Shown here: in pieces, positions 18,801-27,625 of the stretch | Layout of the letters: each line of letters begins with the position of its first letter | Position numbering within the stretch: position 1 is the stretch's first letter | From: CALHRB01 sp964473465 | GTDB taxonomy: Bacteria; Bacteroidota; Ignavibacteria; Kapaibacteriales; UBA2268 | Length of the DNA: 64,000 nucleotides | NCBI GenBank assembly: GCA_964473465.1 | Contig: CAYYPE010000003.1 | Coordinates: 1-64,000, forward strand | Reading direction: 5' to 3' | The notes under the pieces: generated by a model | What the model saw: only the letters and a program-made list of their open reading frames with translations | What the model was told of the DNA's origin: nothing | The model's database searches: none | Made by a program: the position numbers and the translations under genes

Positions 18801-19325
18801 TCTCCACATTCCACCCGAAACTGCACCAGCAAGGATTGTATTTTGTTCGGGATCAGTTATATCAAGAGCTAAAGCACGAGTTCTGCCACCAATATTAAAG
18901 GGACCGACTTTTTTCCATTCTGGCAGTGATTGTAATATGGAGCTTTTATTATCAGACATGTCTTTGTCAATTAATGATCCGGATTGATTTTTAAGAAAAT
19001 ATGCTACCCTTGAATTAATGTTTGAGGGTATTGTTCCGGTTTTTGGGTCTTTTAGTCTATTGAATCTCCATTCATGTGCTCTTACAAAATTTGGTGTAGC
19101 TTTCTCTTCTGAAAAGTATATCTTTGGATGATTATTTTTGGATATAGTTTTAAGGACTTTTTTTTCAAAAGATATTCTGACAGGAATAGGTTCTTTCTCT
19201 TTGAGGTTTTGAAATAAATTATAATTTATAGATGTTATGCCAAAATTTTGATTCTGGTTGTATCCAATTACAATCAGGAATATGAAGCATATCAAAAAAA
19301 TTGAGTAAAAGAATTTATTTATCAT
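15843..19325 (-). CDS. BNR/sortilin-like repeat protein with T9SS sorting domain
   Basis: This 1160-residue exported protein starts with a hydrophobic signal segment. A long beta-propeller-like region follows with Asp-box repeats such as RSTDGGKSWQ, KSSDGGLHWK, RSSDGGNTWN and YSQDGGSSWT. Two fibronectin-like modules come next, each with a YWRV motif (HYWRVQT and YFWRVAS). The last 80 residues are a type A sorting domain (INIFPNPANSFIY ... GIYFIQITKS). Such propellers occur in sialidases and in sortilin-type proteins, but no catalytic residues can be assigned, so the function is unknown. It is unusual that it lies between the DUF58 and BatD-like genes with spacings of only 15 and 17 bp on the same strand, which implies co-transcription with the moxR cluster. 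Confidence 0.88.
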   Translation of the reverse strand: MINKFFYSIFLICFIFLIVIGYNQNQNFGITSINYNLFQNLKEKEPIPVRISFEKKVLKTISKNNHPKIYFSEEKATPNFVRAHEWRFNRLKDPKTGTIPSNINSRVAYFLKNQSGSLIDKDMSDNKSSILQSLPEWKKVGPFNIGGRTRALALDITDPEQNTILAGAVSGGMWRSTDGGKSWQRTTEPQQLSSVSCIAQNPNKGKENIWYYGTGELWGNSAGISGDGIFKSSDGGLHWKQLTSTVRNTPNSWDNQFEYIWNILVYPKERSEDEIYAATAAGGIIRSSDGGNTWNFVLGSFGNNSSLFTDIASTTNGILYATLSQETFGKRTSSKHGIFRSINGIDWVDITPDDFPEKYKRIVIAIAPSDENQVYFLAETPYSGKQTFNTQGDTLWHSLFKYTYLSGDGSGSGGKWENRSDNLPKPDYIRGQFNSQSSYNLVIKVKPDNPDIVFIGGTNLYRSDDGFSTPDRIKWIGGYCPFGACKDIYTYPSHHADQHSIVFPNKSSLKMYSGTDGGVFVTENCIADSVEWKSLNQGFTTTQFYTIALDHGTANSKEIIGGTQDNGTLYSNNKPDWVFAANADGFYCAIENGGRYHYTSNNSSYQPKIKIWRRVLDENGEPLITTRIDPIGGRDFIWNTPFLLDPNNQNRMYLAGGKIIWRNNDLSKIPVDNNLDSISTEWDSLSFTRLENENITALAISKNPSNILFYGTSTGRLFKIKDAHLGNPEPHEVTGKNFPKDAYIGCIAVDPYDGNKVFIVFTNYNVESIFYSQDGGSSWTPVTGNLEERTGGGGAGPAFNWLEILPLKDGYYYLAGTNSGLFSTAFLDGSYTCWIQESSDLIGNTVVDMIDARESDGFVAVGTHGLANYTATITKIPQNPSKPNLVFPPDNSGGIRNNSFFVWDKNKSGINSKIQISLKSDFSEILKEQDGILKDSIEIFDLVSGRVKHYWRVQTRNNGGLSDYSKIFSFLTAINPPKLLSPASNADNLENNVNLIWEPVPFANSYRLQLSSNLTFSSIIIDTIISSTELTVNNLQTNRRYFWRVASIDEYGQGDFASHFNFRTKATSSVDISSEESKINIFPNPANSFIYLTFFNDKEQNILVDLYDSEGCRIKNLFNNFIEAGRINLKFDLNDFSQGIYFIQITKSDLILSKKFVIQR

Positions 19326-19340
19326 AATAAATCAAAATAA

Positions 19341-20216
19341 TTACTTGCGTTTTTCTCTTTGACGGAAAAAATTAATTAGCGGTGTAACATAAGACTGGTC
19401 AGTTCTGATTCTGATTGAATCTACTGAATTAAAATTAAATGTATCATCAAGTTTTTTTTGATGATTTAACCACCATTGTTTATGTTTTTCTCTGACTGCA
19501 ACACTTGAAGTATCTATCCATACCAACTCGCCGGTTTCATTGTCCTGTGCATAAATTAAACCAACATTGGGTAATTCTGATTCTCTCTGGTCAAAAATGT
19601 TAATAGCGATGGTGTCGTGTTTCTTTGAAGCAATTTTCAATGGTTCTTCGAAGTCTTTCGAAATAAAATCTGATAAAATAAAGACAACACCTCTTTTTTT
19701 GATAACATTTATCAAATATCTCAAAGCGATAGAAATGTCTGTTCGGTTACTTTCGGGTTTGAATTCCAACAATTCCCGAATAATCCTGAGAACATGATAA
19801 CGGCCTTTTTTCAAGGGTATAAATTTTTCAATTTTGTCAGAGAATAGAATTAGGCCAATTTTATCATTATTTTGTAAAGCAGAAAATGAAAGAACAGCAC
19901 AAAGTTCTGTAATTAAGTCTTTTTTAAATTGAGTAACAGTTCCAAATGATCCTGATGCACTGATATCAACTAAAAGTATTACAGATAACTCTCTTTCTTC
20001 TTCGAAAACTTTAATATAAGGATGATTAAAACGGGCAGTAACATTCCAATCTATGTTACGAATATCATCACCAAACTGATATTCTCTGACTTCGCTGAAA
20101 GCCATTCCTCTGCCCTTGAAAGCACTATGGTATTCACCCGAAAAAATATGCTTTGATAATCCACGGGTCTTTATTTCTATTTTTCTTACTTTTTTTATTA
20201 GTTCGGAAGTATCCAT
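19341..20216 (-). CDS. DUF58 domain protein
   Basis: This 291-residue soluble protein carries the DUF58 signature FGDDIRNIDWNVTARF (48-63) next to a VWA-like fold with the metal-site motif D84-I-S86-A-S88. DUF58 proteins are constant partners of MoxR ATPases and are thought to act as adaptors or substrates in a chaperone-like system. The gene lies 13 bp after moxR and 15 bp before the T9SS BNR gene. I see no membrane segment. The biochemical role is not established for the family. Confidence 0.9.
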   Translation of the reverse strand: MDTSELIKKVRKIEIKTRGLSKHIFSGEYHSAFKGRGMAFSEVREYQFGDDIRNIDWNVTARFNHPYIKVFEEERELSVILLVDISASGSFGTVTQFKKDLITELCAVLSFSALQNNDKIGLILFSDKIEKFIPLKKGRYHVLRIIRELLEFKPESNRTDISIALRYLINVIKKRGVVFILSDFISKDFEEPLKIASKKHDTIAINIFDQRESELPNVGLIYAQDNETGELVWIDTSSVAVREKHKQWWLNHQKKLDDTFNFNSVDSIRIRTDQSYVTPLINFFRQREKRK

Positions 20217-20229
20217 TTATTTTGTTCGA

Positions 20230-21216
20230 TTATGGAACTTCAATGGTATTTAAAATCTCATTTATAATATCAACAGTAGTGATATTTTCAGCCTCGGCTT
20301 CATAAGTTAAACCGATTCGATGACGCAGAACATCGTGACAGATAGAACGAACATCTTCGGGAACCACGTAACCTCGCCTTTTGATAAAAGCATAAGCTTT
20401 AGCAGCAAGAGCAAGATATATTGAACCTCTGGGAGATGCCCCATAGGATATTAAACCTGACAATTTGTCCATCTTGTAATCTTTTGGAAATCTTGTTGAA
20501 AACACTATATCAAGAATATAATTTTCAATTTTTTCATCAATATATACTTCTTTGACAACATTTCTGGCATTTAGAATTTCCTCGGGCTTTACAACAACAG
20601 AAGCTTTCGGGAATTCCTCAAGTAAATTCTCTCTCATAATGTTTAGTTCTTCTTCTCTTGAAGGATAATTGATTATTACTTTAAGCATAAACCTGTCAAC
20701 TTGTGCTTCGGGCAAGGGGTAAGTTCCTTCCTGTTCTATTGGATTTTGTGTGGCAAGAACAAGGAATGGTTCATCGAGCTTAAAAGTATTTTCTCCAATA
20801 GTAACCTGTTTTTCCTGCATTGCTTCAAGCAAAGCACTCTGAACTTTAGCAGGGGATCTATTGATTTCATCAGCAAGGATAAAATTGGCAAATATTGGTC
20901 CTTTCCGGACGGTGAATTCCTCTCTTTTCTGGTTATAAATCATTGTTCCAATTAAATCGGCAGGAAGAAGGTCGGGCGTAAATTGAATTCTACTGAATCT
21001 TGCGTCAATTGTTGAAGCAAGTGTCTTGATTGCAAGAGTTTTTGCAAGACCCGGAACTCCTTCCATTAGGATATGTCCTCCGGTTAGCAAGCCAATTAAT
21101 AATCTTTCAGTCATTTGTTTCTGACCTATAATGACTTTTCCGACCTCGAGCATCAGCAAGTCAACAAAAGAACTTTCTCTCTGGATCTTTTCATTCAATT
21201 CTCTTATATCAGTCAT
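20230..21216 (-). CDS. MoxR-family AAA+ ATPase
   Basis: This 328-residue ATPase has Walker A GVPGLAKT (53-60), Walker B ILADEINR (113-120), sensor 1 LVLATQNPIEQEGTYPLPEA and an arginine-finger region AQVDRF. MoxR proteins are AAA+ chaperones that mature or activate partner complexes together with VWA and DUF58 proteins. It is the first gene of the cluster moxR-DUF58-BNR-BatD-BatA-dtd. The 76-bp gap to the upstream membrane gene would hold a promoter, though I could not mark one. Its length and motifs are normal. Confidence 0.93.
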   Translation of the reverse strand: MTDIRELNEKIQRESSFVDLLMLEVGKVIIGQKQMTERLLIGLLTGGHILMEGVPGLAKTLAIKTLASTIDARFSRIQFTPDLLPADLIGTMIYNQKREEFTVRKGPIFANFILADEINRSPAKVQSALLEAMQEKQVTIGENTFKLDEPFLVLATQNPIEQEGTYPLPEAQVDRFMLKVIINYPSREEELNIMRENLLEEFPKASVVVKPEEILNARNVVKEVYIDEKIENYILDIVFSTRFPKDYKMDKLSGLISYGASPRGSIYLALAAKAYAFIKRRGYVVPEDVRSICHDVLRHRIGLTYEAEAENITTVDIINEILNTIEVP

Positions 21217-21292
21217 ATTCTACTCTTAATGTTAGTATCAAGAATTATGAAAAAACGTAAAATTTAACGAAAAATTTTCAAATTGTTTAAGA

Positions 21293-22807
21293 TCATTTTT
21301 TATGTGTATTTTTTGGAACATATAGCCATTCCGGGCGTGTTATATGCCCAGTTTTAGTTTTAAAACTGCTTTCATCATTAAATAACTCTCCTTTTGGATC
21401 ATAGTAATTTTTAAAAAAAGGAAAATGCTCTATAAATAGTTTGTTTGCAAATATAGCACTGAAATGATTTGTTTCAAGGTGCACTTTGAATTCATTCATC
21501 ACTTTCTGACCATATTGCTCATTATGTTCATACAAATCATTTATTAATTCAATATGAGCAAAATTCTTCTTACCTGCTAATTTGTAATATGTGTGGGTAT
21601 TTCCGGGAATTAAAACGTCCCCCTTTTGTTTTTTAACCGCTTGAATAAATTTATTTCCCGAAATGTAATCATTTTCTGAGGGAAGTTGAAGTCCCGGATC
21701 ATAGACCACTGCAAGAAATTGGACTACTATCATCAGATTTAGAAAAATAAGAAAATAATTATACTTCAAATTCTGAACTTTTGATGTTTGTTGGATTTCG
21801 ATTAGGTCTTTAATTTTTTTATAACTCAAACCTGTTAAAATTGGAAGAATTGTATAAGCAGGAATTATAACATTCAGGAAGCCACCATAATGCAGTCTTG
21901 AGAAATATGAACCTGCAAACATACCAATACATACAAAAAGATAAAAAGCATAAGTATTGTTATTTTCCGACAAAAAACTTTTTTGATTCCTGAAGTTGAT
22001 GAAAAAATAAATAAATGCAAAAGAAACAGCTATACCAGTATGTTCAAATATGTCTCGAGTGAAAAAAAGTATAGTGAATTCAATATTCCAACGGTGTGCA
22101 GCCGGTAATTCATAATTCCAGAAATAATACCAGCCCGATGTTGAATAGTTAAATATTATTGTAGATACTAAGACTAATCCAACAAAAATTAAAGAATAAA
22201 TCCAAAATCCTTTTCTTTCATATAATATTAGGTAAATCATTATAAATAAAGCAAATATAATAGTTGATTGCTTGGTGAAATATGAAAGAAAAGCAAAAAC
22301 TGCCGAAATTATATAATACCAGTTATTTTTCTTTTGCCTTAATAAGTAAATTGAAATTATAAATAAAAAGATAAAAAGGGAATCAACTCTTGCAAGGTCA
22401 TACCATGCTCCACCTATCACATAGAAACCAAAAAACAAACCTGTTGAAATAATTGATGAGAAAAAGTCATCTGTCTCTTTTTTTAATAACAAAAAAATAA
22501 AAACTCCAGTTAATAATGCTGATAATGATGAGACAAGCCTTAGCGGAAACAATCCAATACCAAATATTCCACAAAACAATGCTGAAATATAATAATAAAA
22601 TGGAGTGTAAATATAAGGTATGAACTCAATTCCCGGCTCGACATAGATCCCATCTCCGTTCATAACCCTTTGTGTGTGTTCAACTGAGCCGCCTTCCATC
22701 CATTCAAGTTCATAGGGATAATTCATCCTGATGATGGACATAGTGAAAAAGGTTAAAATAAATAATACTGAACCAATTATGATAAAAATTCTTAATATTT
22801 TATTCAT
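21293..22807 (-). CDS. Polytopic GT39-like glycosyltransferase
   Basis: This 504-residue integral membrane protein has about ten hydrophobic helices. The first extracytoplasmic loop contains YELEWMEGG and a periodic Tyr/Pro stretch (GIEFIPYIYTPFYYYISALF), as in the ArnT/PMT-like GT-C superfamily. Such enzymes move sugars from polyprenyl-phosphate donors to lipids or proteins at the outer face of the inner membrane. The acidic residues in the first loop are consistent with a GT-C active site. No neighbouring genes define the substrate. An uncharacterised membrane protein of the same fold is the alternative. Confidence 0.65.
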   Translation of the reverse strand: MNKILRIFIIIGSVLFILTFFTMSIIRMNYPYELEWMEGGSVEHTQRVMNGDGIYVEPGIEFIPYIYTPFYYYISALFCGIFGIGLFPLRLVSSLSALLTGVFIFLLLKKETDDFFSSIISTGLFFGFYVIGGAWYDLARVDSLFIFLFIISIYLLRQKKNNWYYIISAVFAFLSYFTKQSTIIFALFIMIYLILYERKGFWIYSLIFVGLVLVSTIIFNYSTSGWYYFWNYELPAAHRWNIEFTILFFTRDIFEHTGIAVSFAFIYFFINFRNQKSFLSENNNTYAFYLFVCIGMFAGSYFSRLHYGGFLNVIIPAYTILPILTGLSYKKIKDLIEIQQTSKVQNLKYNYFLIFLNLMIVVQFLAVVYDPGLQLPSENDYISGNKFIQAVKKQKGDVLIPGNTHTYYKLAGKKNFAHIELINDLYEHNEQYGQKVMNEFKVHLETNHFSAIFANKLFIEHFPFFKNYYDPKGELFNDESSFKTKTGHITRPEWLYVPKNTHKK

Positions 22808-22910
22808 TATTATTTTGTTTTTATAATTTTGATGTTGAAAAACAATAAATTAATAAAAAAGGTCTTTAATTTATTTAATTTCCAAAAAAATCGTAATCTG
22901 TGATAAATTG

Positions 22911-24785
22911 ATGACTGATATAACCGAGAGTAAAGAAGAAATAACAATAAATATCGGCGAAAAGTTGATGGGTTTACCGACTAAGCCGGGGGTTTATCAA
23001 TTTAAAAACAACGGCGGAAAGGTTATCTACGTAGGCAAAGCTATTAATCTAAGAAACAGGGTTAAATCTTATTTTCAATCAAAACCTCACGATGCAAAAA
23101 CTAATGCAATGATCAGACATATCGCTGATATTGAGGTTATTGTTACAGATTCAGAGGCAGAGGCATTGATTTTGGAAGATACCCTTATAAAAAAACTGAA
23201 ACCCAGATATAACATCCTTCTTCGAGATGATAAAAGCTATCCTTATGTCAGAATAACAAACGAACCCTTTCCGAGAATTTTTCCAACACGGAAGGTAATT
23301 AGAGATGGATCTAAATATCTTGGTCCTTTCACCGAAGTTAGAAATCTAAGAGCTTTAATGAGAATTCTCCGTTCTTTATTCAAAATCAGAAGCTGTGATT
23401 TAAACATTACCGATGAAACTATTTCGAAGAAGAAGCATAAAATTTGCCTTGACTATCACATACAGAAGTGTGATGGTCCTTGCGAAGGTCTGATCTCAAG
23501 GGAGAAGTATAATGAAAACATAAAAAATGCCGTTCAGATTATAAATGGAAAAACAGATGAATTGGAAAAATTCTTTGAGAATCAGATGCAGGTTCTTGCC
23601 GAAGAAATGAGATTCGAGGAGGCTGCTATAATCAGAAACAAGCTATTGCTTCTTAGGGATTATACAAATCAGCAAAAGGTAGTCAGTTCAGAGCTGATAG
23701 ACAGAGATATAATTGGTTTATCAAGACAGGACGACCTTGCCTGTTCGCTTGTTTTCAAGGTTAGAGATGGAAAACTCATCGGGAAGAGACATTTTATTTT
23801 GCAAAATTCTGCTGAAATTTCTGATAATAAACTCATCCAGATTACTATTGAAAAGTGGTATCTTGAGAATGATTTTATACCAAAGGAAATTTTATTGCCG
23901 GTAGAACCTGACCAAACCGAATTTATATATGACTGGCTTCGTAAAAAAAGAGGTAAGTCTATTGAAATAATCGTTCCCAAACTTGGCGATAAAAGAAAAT
24001 TAGTTAATATGGCTTCAGCCAATGCCGAATTTCAGTTAAAAGAATTTCTTCTTGCTATTGCAAAACGAGAGCAAAGTATAAGCAGAGCTGTCTTATCTTT
24101 ACAACGAGACCTTAGATTATCAAAACCACCAATACGTATCGAGTGCTTCGATAATTCTCATATTCAGGGTAGCGATCTTGTTTCTTCTTTGGTTGTTTTT
24201 GAGAACGGAAAACCAAAAAAATCAGATTATAGAAAGTTTATCATAAAAAATGTCAACAAAAATGATGATTTTGCAGCTATGCGGGAAGCTGTTGAACGAA
24301 GATATAAAAGATTGCTGGACGAAAAAATCTCTCTGCCAGATCTAATAGTAATAGATGGAGGCAAGGGGCAGTTATCGTCCGCTTGTAATGTTCTCAAAGA
24401 ACTTAAGATTGATAAAAAAGTTAACATTATTGGTCTGGCAAAACGACTCGAGGAGATATTTTTACCAGATGTATCGGAATCCATTTTACTACCACGAACT
24501 TCGAGCAGTCTGAAGATTTTGCAACACATCAGAGATGAAGCCCATCGTTTTGCAATTACTTTTCATAGAAAACTGCGTGAAAAAAGGACTTTACACACCG
24601 AGCTTACTGAAATCGAAGGAATTGGAGAAAAAACTGCTCAAAAATTACTAATCGAATTTGGTTCAGTTGAAAAGATAAAAAATGCTCCCGAAGAAGAGTT
24701 AAAAAAATTCCTCTCAAAAAAACAACTTGATAATATCCTCAGTTTTTTCTCTAAAAAGCAAATAAACTCAAATAATAATTATTGA
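22911..24785 (+). CDS. uvrC: Excinuclease ABC subunit C
   Basis: This protein of about 624 residues makes both incisions in nucleotide excision repair. The N-terminal GIY-YIG nuclease domain reads KPGVYQFKNNGGKVIYVGKA. A cysteine region (CLDYHIQKCDGPCEG), a UVR motif (about 205-240), the RNase H-like domain with ECFDNSHIQGSD and VIDGGKGQL, and a C-terminal helix-hairpin-helix (LTEIEGIGEKTAQKLL) follow. I take the ATG at 22911; a TTG directly before it is also possible. No Shine-Dalgarno site is visible. The 3' end faces the alkaline phosphatase gene with a gap of 4 bp. Confidence 0.96.
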   Translation: MTDITESKEEITINIGEKLMGLPTKPGVYQFKNNGGKVIYVGKAINLRNRVKSYFQSKPHDAKTNAMIRHIADIEVIVTDSEAEALILEDTLIKKLKPRYNILLRDDKSYPYVRITNEPFPRIFPTRKVIRDGSKYLGPFTEVRNLRALMRILRSLFKIRSCDLNITDETISKKKHKICLDYHIQKCDGPCEGLISREKYNENIKNAVQIINGKTDELEKFFENQMQVLAEEMRFEEAAIIRNKLLLLRDYTNQQKVVSSELIDRDIIGLSRQDDLACSLVFKVRDGKLIGKRHFILQNSAEISDNKLIQITIEKWYLENDFIPKEILLPVEPDQTEFIYDWLRKKRGKSIEIIVPKLGDKRKLVNMASANAEFQLKEFLLAIAKREQSISRAVLSLQRDLRLSKPPIRIECFDNSHIQGSDLVSSLVVFENGKPKKSDYRKFIIKNVNKNDDFAAMREAVERRYKRLLDEKISLPDLIVIDGGKGQLSSACNVLKELKIDKKVNIIGLAKRLEEIFLPDVSESILLPRTSSSLKILQHIRDEAHRFAITFHRKLREKRTLHTELTEIEGIGEKTAQKLLIEFGSVEKIKNAPEEELKKFLSKKQLDNILSFFSKKQINSNNNY

Positions 24786-24789
24786 AATC

Positions 24790-26508
24790 TTATTTAGGTT
24801 TCTTGGGTAGTAGTGGAATTTTCACATTCAGAAAATCTTCGATGATCGGAGTTAAATCAGTATTATCAAGTAAACCTCTGCCACTGATTTTTGAAGCAAA
24901 TTTGCCTCCATCATTGTCATCAGCTTGAACTATAAGGTCAGTTGCTGTATGATTTCCCGGAGAGTTTGATATACTGGTTCCATTGCCATTGGTTAAAGGA
25001 TTTGAAGCATAAGCAATTACAATTCTCCTGCCATCATTTTTTGGTTTAGGCCATTTCCAGCCTTGAAAATCAATTAATTCATAATCCGGAAACCATCCGT
25101 TTTTATCAGCATCACCCCTTTTTAAACCATTTGGCACAGGAGTGATTTCAGTTTTCTTAGGTTCACTGGCGTAGGTTCTAACTCCTTTTTTTTCAGCATC
25201 ATAAAGACCTACTACCGAGAAACCTCCGGTTTCATGATCAGCTGTAGTAATAATTAATGTCTTTCCTTTTTTTGAATCATTCATAAATTTTCTTCCTTCT
25301 TCGACGGAATAATCATAAGCCTGCATTTCCTTAATGAAGTAATCAGAACCAAAAATATAGTCGGGTGGATTTTTGCCATCGGCGTAGCTTCCAAAATTTA
25401 ACCTTGGTTTTTTATCTGAACCAACAATATAATCATTGCCATCCTCAGAAATATCAACTCCACCAGCATTTGCATGAGCAAGATGATCAATTCTGCCACT
25501 TTCTACCATCAGAAAAAATCCCTTATTGCTTTTTCTTTCAAGAACCGATATTGCAATTCTTACCATTTCAGCAAGCATCGGCTGTTCATTGCTGAATAGC
25601 TGTCTGTCCTGTTCATAATCCATATGAGATGAACTAAATATTCCTAATAATTTATTATTGTTATTTGGCTTAAATTGTGATAGATCAAGTGAAAGAAGAG
25701 CTTCTCTGGAATTAACATATATAAAACCTCTGCTTTTTGCTATTTCAATCAGGTCAATATCATCTTTTCTTCCTCCTGATAGTGTGATTTCCTTCCCGTT
25801 TGATGATATTGGAGCTCCATTTTGGTTTTTGATAATTTTGTTCGAACTGGGTTCGTTTTTAGGTAAAAATTTCGAGGCACCTCCTCCAAGAAGAACATCA
25901 ATTTCAACGCCTATTTTAGGTTTTGGCAAAATCCAATCTTTCTCTTCTGAATAACGAAATGATGAGTTTTTTGAAGAATTGAAAATGTCTTCATATTCCT
26001 TTTGACTTTTTGAAATCATCTGACAGGCAATGTAATCTTCAAGATCACGATTCCAGATATGTGAAGCGAAAGCAGCAGGCGTTGCATGTGTAATCCTTGC
26101 AGTTGAAACTAAACCTACGGCATATCCTTGCTTTTTTGCTTCTTCTAAAATTGTTGGTATTGGTTCGAAACTAACGGGATCTAATGATATAAATTCATTG
26201 TCAATCTTGCCCTGCTTTCCACATGCATAAACAGAAGCACCCGGTGCTGAGTCTGTGATTAAACTATTCAAGGAATGGTTGGTTATTATTGCTGTATATT
26301 TAAGTTTATCCTGAGCCAGAATCTGGAATTTTGGATCGGAACTTATTCTGCTGCCTTCAATGCCCTGACCAAGAGCAAGTCTGAGAGCTGTTTTTGGAGC
26401 TATGCCACAACCGTCGGCAATAAATAAAATAACATTTTTCTTTGGCTGACCAAATAAAGTATTTGCAATAAAAAAAAGCAGCAGAAATATCTTCTTAAGA
26501 TTTATCAT
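24790..26508 (-). CDS. Alkaline phosphatase family protein
   Basis: This 572-residue secreted enzyme has a signal peptide (about 1-21) and the alkaline phosphatase core. The metal-binding start reads NVILFIADGCG, the nucleophile loop ITDSAPGASVYACGKQ has Ser87, and the later ligands appear in GRIDHLAHANAGG and TTADHETGGFS. In the classical family the nucleophile is followed by ATATA, so PGASV is a divergent version. It should release inorganic phosphate from organic esters in the periplasm or outside the cell. No sorting domain is present. A TACTTTTG -7-like box lies at 26547-26554 on the minus strand, but no convincing -33 element accompanies it. I see no pho box. Confidence 0.88.
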   Translation of the reverse strand: MINLKKIFLLLFFIANTLFGQPKKNVILFIADGCGIAPKTALRLALGQGIEGSRISSDPKFQILAQDKLKYTAIITNHSLNSLITDSAPGASVYACGKQGKIDNEFISLDPVSFEPIPTILEEAKKQGYAVGLVSTARITHATPAAFASHIWNRDLEDYIACQMISKSQKEYEDIFNSSKNSSFRYSEEKDWILPKPKIGVEIDVLLGGGASKFLPKNEPSSNKIIKNQNGAPISSNGKEITLSGGRKDDIDLIEIAKSRGFIYVNSREALLSLDLSQFKPNNNNKLLGIFSSSHMDYEQDRQLFSNEQPMLAEMVRIAISVLERKSNKGFFLMVESGRIDHLAHANAGGVDISEDGNDYIVGSDKKPRLNFGSYADGKNPPDYIFGSDYFIKEMQAYDYSVEEGRKFMNDSKKGKTLIITTADHETGGFSVVGLYDAEKKGVRTYASEPKKTEITPVPNGLKRGDADKNGWFPDYELIDFQGWKWPKPKNDGRRIVIAYASNPLTNGNGTSISNSPGNHTATDLIVQADDNDGGKFASKISGRGLLDNTDLTPIIEDFLNVKIPLLPKKPK

Positions 26509-26687
26509 ATCTCAATTCTCCTCGATAAAATAAATTATTCAAATTTCAAAAGTAATATCTTTTATGTTAATTTTCTTTCATAAATTAACTTTTTTTTGTT
26601 CTAAATATGTATTCTTGATAACTTAACAAAAAACAAATAAATTAAAATACCGTCAAAATATTAGATTATTTCAACAAATTAATAGAA

Positions 26688-27608
26688 ATGAATAAACTTA
26701 TTGAAAAATTAAATAGATTAAGAAAAGAAAGGAATGCAGTCATTCTTGCCCATTACTATCAGGATTCAATAATACAAGATCTTGCTGACTTTCTTGGAGA
26801 TTCTCTTGCTCTTGCACAGGCAGCCAAAAAGACCAAAGCTGATGTAATTTTATTCTGTGGAGTGCACTTTATGGCTGAGACTGCAAAAATATTAAACCCT
26901 GACAGAATTGTTCTTATTCCTGATTTAAATGCAGGTTGCTCTCTTGCTGATAGTGCCCCTCCTGATAAATTTAAACAATGGGTTGAGGCTCATCCTGATC
27001 ATGTTGTAATTTCTTATATTAATTGCACTGCAAATGTAAAGGCTATGTCTGATATAATTTGCACCTCCTCCAATGCAGTCAAAATTGTTAATTCTGTTCC
27101 TGCTGATAAAAAAATATGTTTTGCTCCAGATAAATATTTAGGTAAATATATTATCAAGCAAACTGGGAGGGACATGGTTCTCTGGGATGGTTCCTGTCAG
27201 GTTCACGAAATATTTTCCGAACTTGAAGTCATTAAACTTACAAATAAATATCCAGAAGCTGAGATTATCGCTCATCCGGAATGTCCAGAAAATATCCTTA
27301 ACTATGCTGATTTCGTTGGTTCAACGACAAGTTTGCTGAATTATGCAATTCAAAGTAATAGCAAGGAATTCATTGTTCTTACTGAAACCGGAATTATTCA
27401 CCAAATGCAATTGAAAGCTCCTCAAAAGAAGTTTTACCCTGTTCCCAATTTAAACGGTTGCAGTTGCAATGACTGTCCTCATATGAAATTGAACACTCTT
27501 GAAAAAATGGTAATTGCTCTTGAAACACTTCAACCGCAAATAATTATACCCGAAGATATAAGGTTAAGAGCCTTGAAACCTCTGGAAAGAATGCTTGAAC
27601 TAAGTTAA
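26688..27608 (+). CDS. nadA: Quinolinate synthase
   Basis: This 306-residue iron-sulfur enzyme condenses iminoaspartate with dihydroxyacetone phosphate to give quinolinate in NAD synthesis. The N-terminal AHYYQDSIIQDLADFLGDSL is diagnostic. Cysteines for the [4Fe-4S] cluster sit in FCGVHFMAETAKIL, in HPECPENIL and in CNDCPHMKLNTLEKM. It starts an operon with nadC 17 bp downstream. No nadB (aspartate oxidase) gene is present in the window. The shared upstream region (26509-26687) is divergent with the phosphatase. Confidence 0.97.
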   Translation: MNKLIEKLNRLRKERNAVILAHYYQDSIIQDLADFLGDSLALAQAAKKTKADVILFCGVHFMAETAKILNPDRIVLIPDLNAGCSLADSAPPDKFKQWVEAHPDHVVISYINCTANVKAMSDIICTSSNAVKIVNSVPADKKICFAPDKYLGKYIIKQTGRDMVLWDGSCQVHEIFSELEVIKLTNKYPEAEIIAHPECPENILNYADFVGSTTSLLNYAIQSNSKEFIVLTETGIIHQMQLKAPQKKFYPVPNLNGCSCNDCPHMKLNTLEKMVIALETLQPQIIIPEDIRLRALKPLERMLELS

Positions 27609-27625
27609 ATAAATCAGGATTGGTT

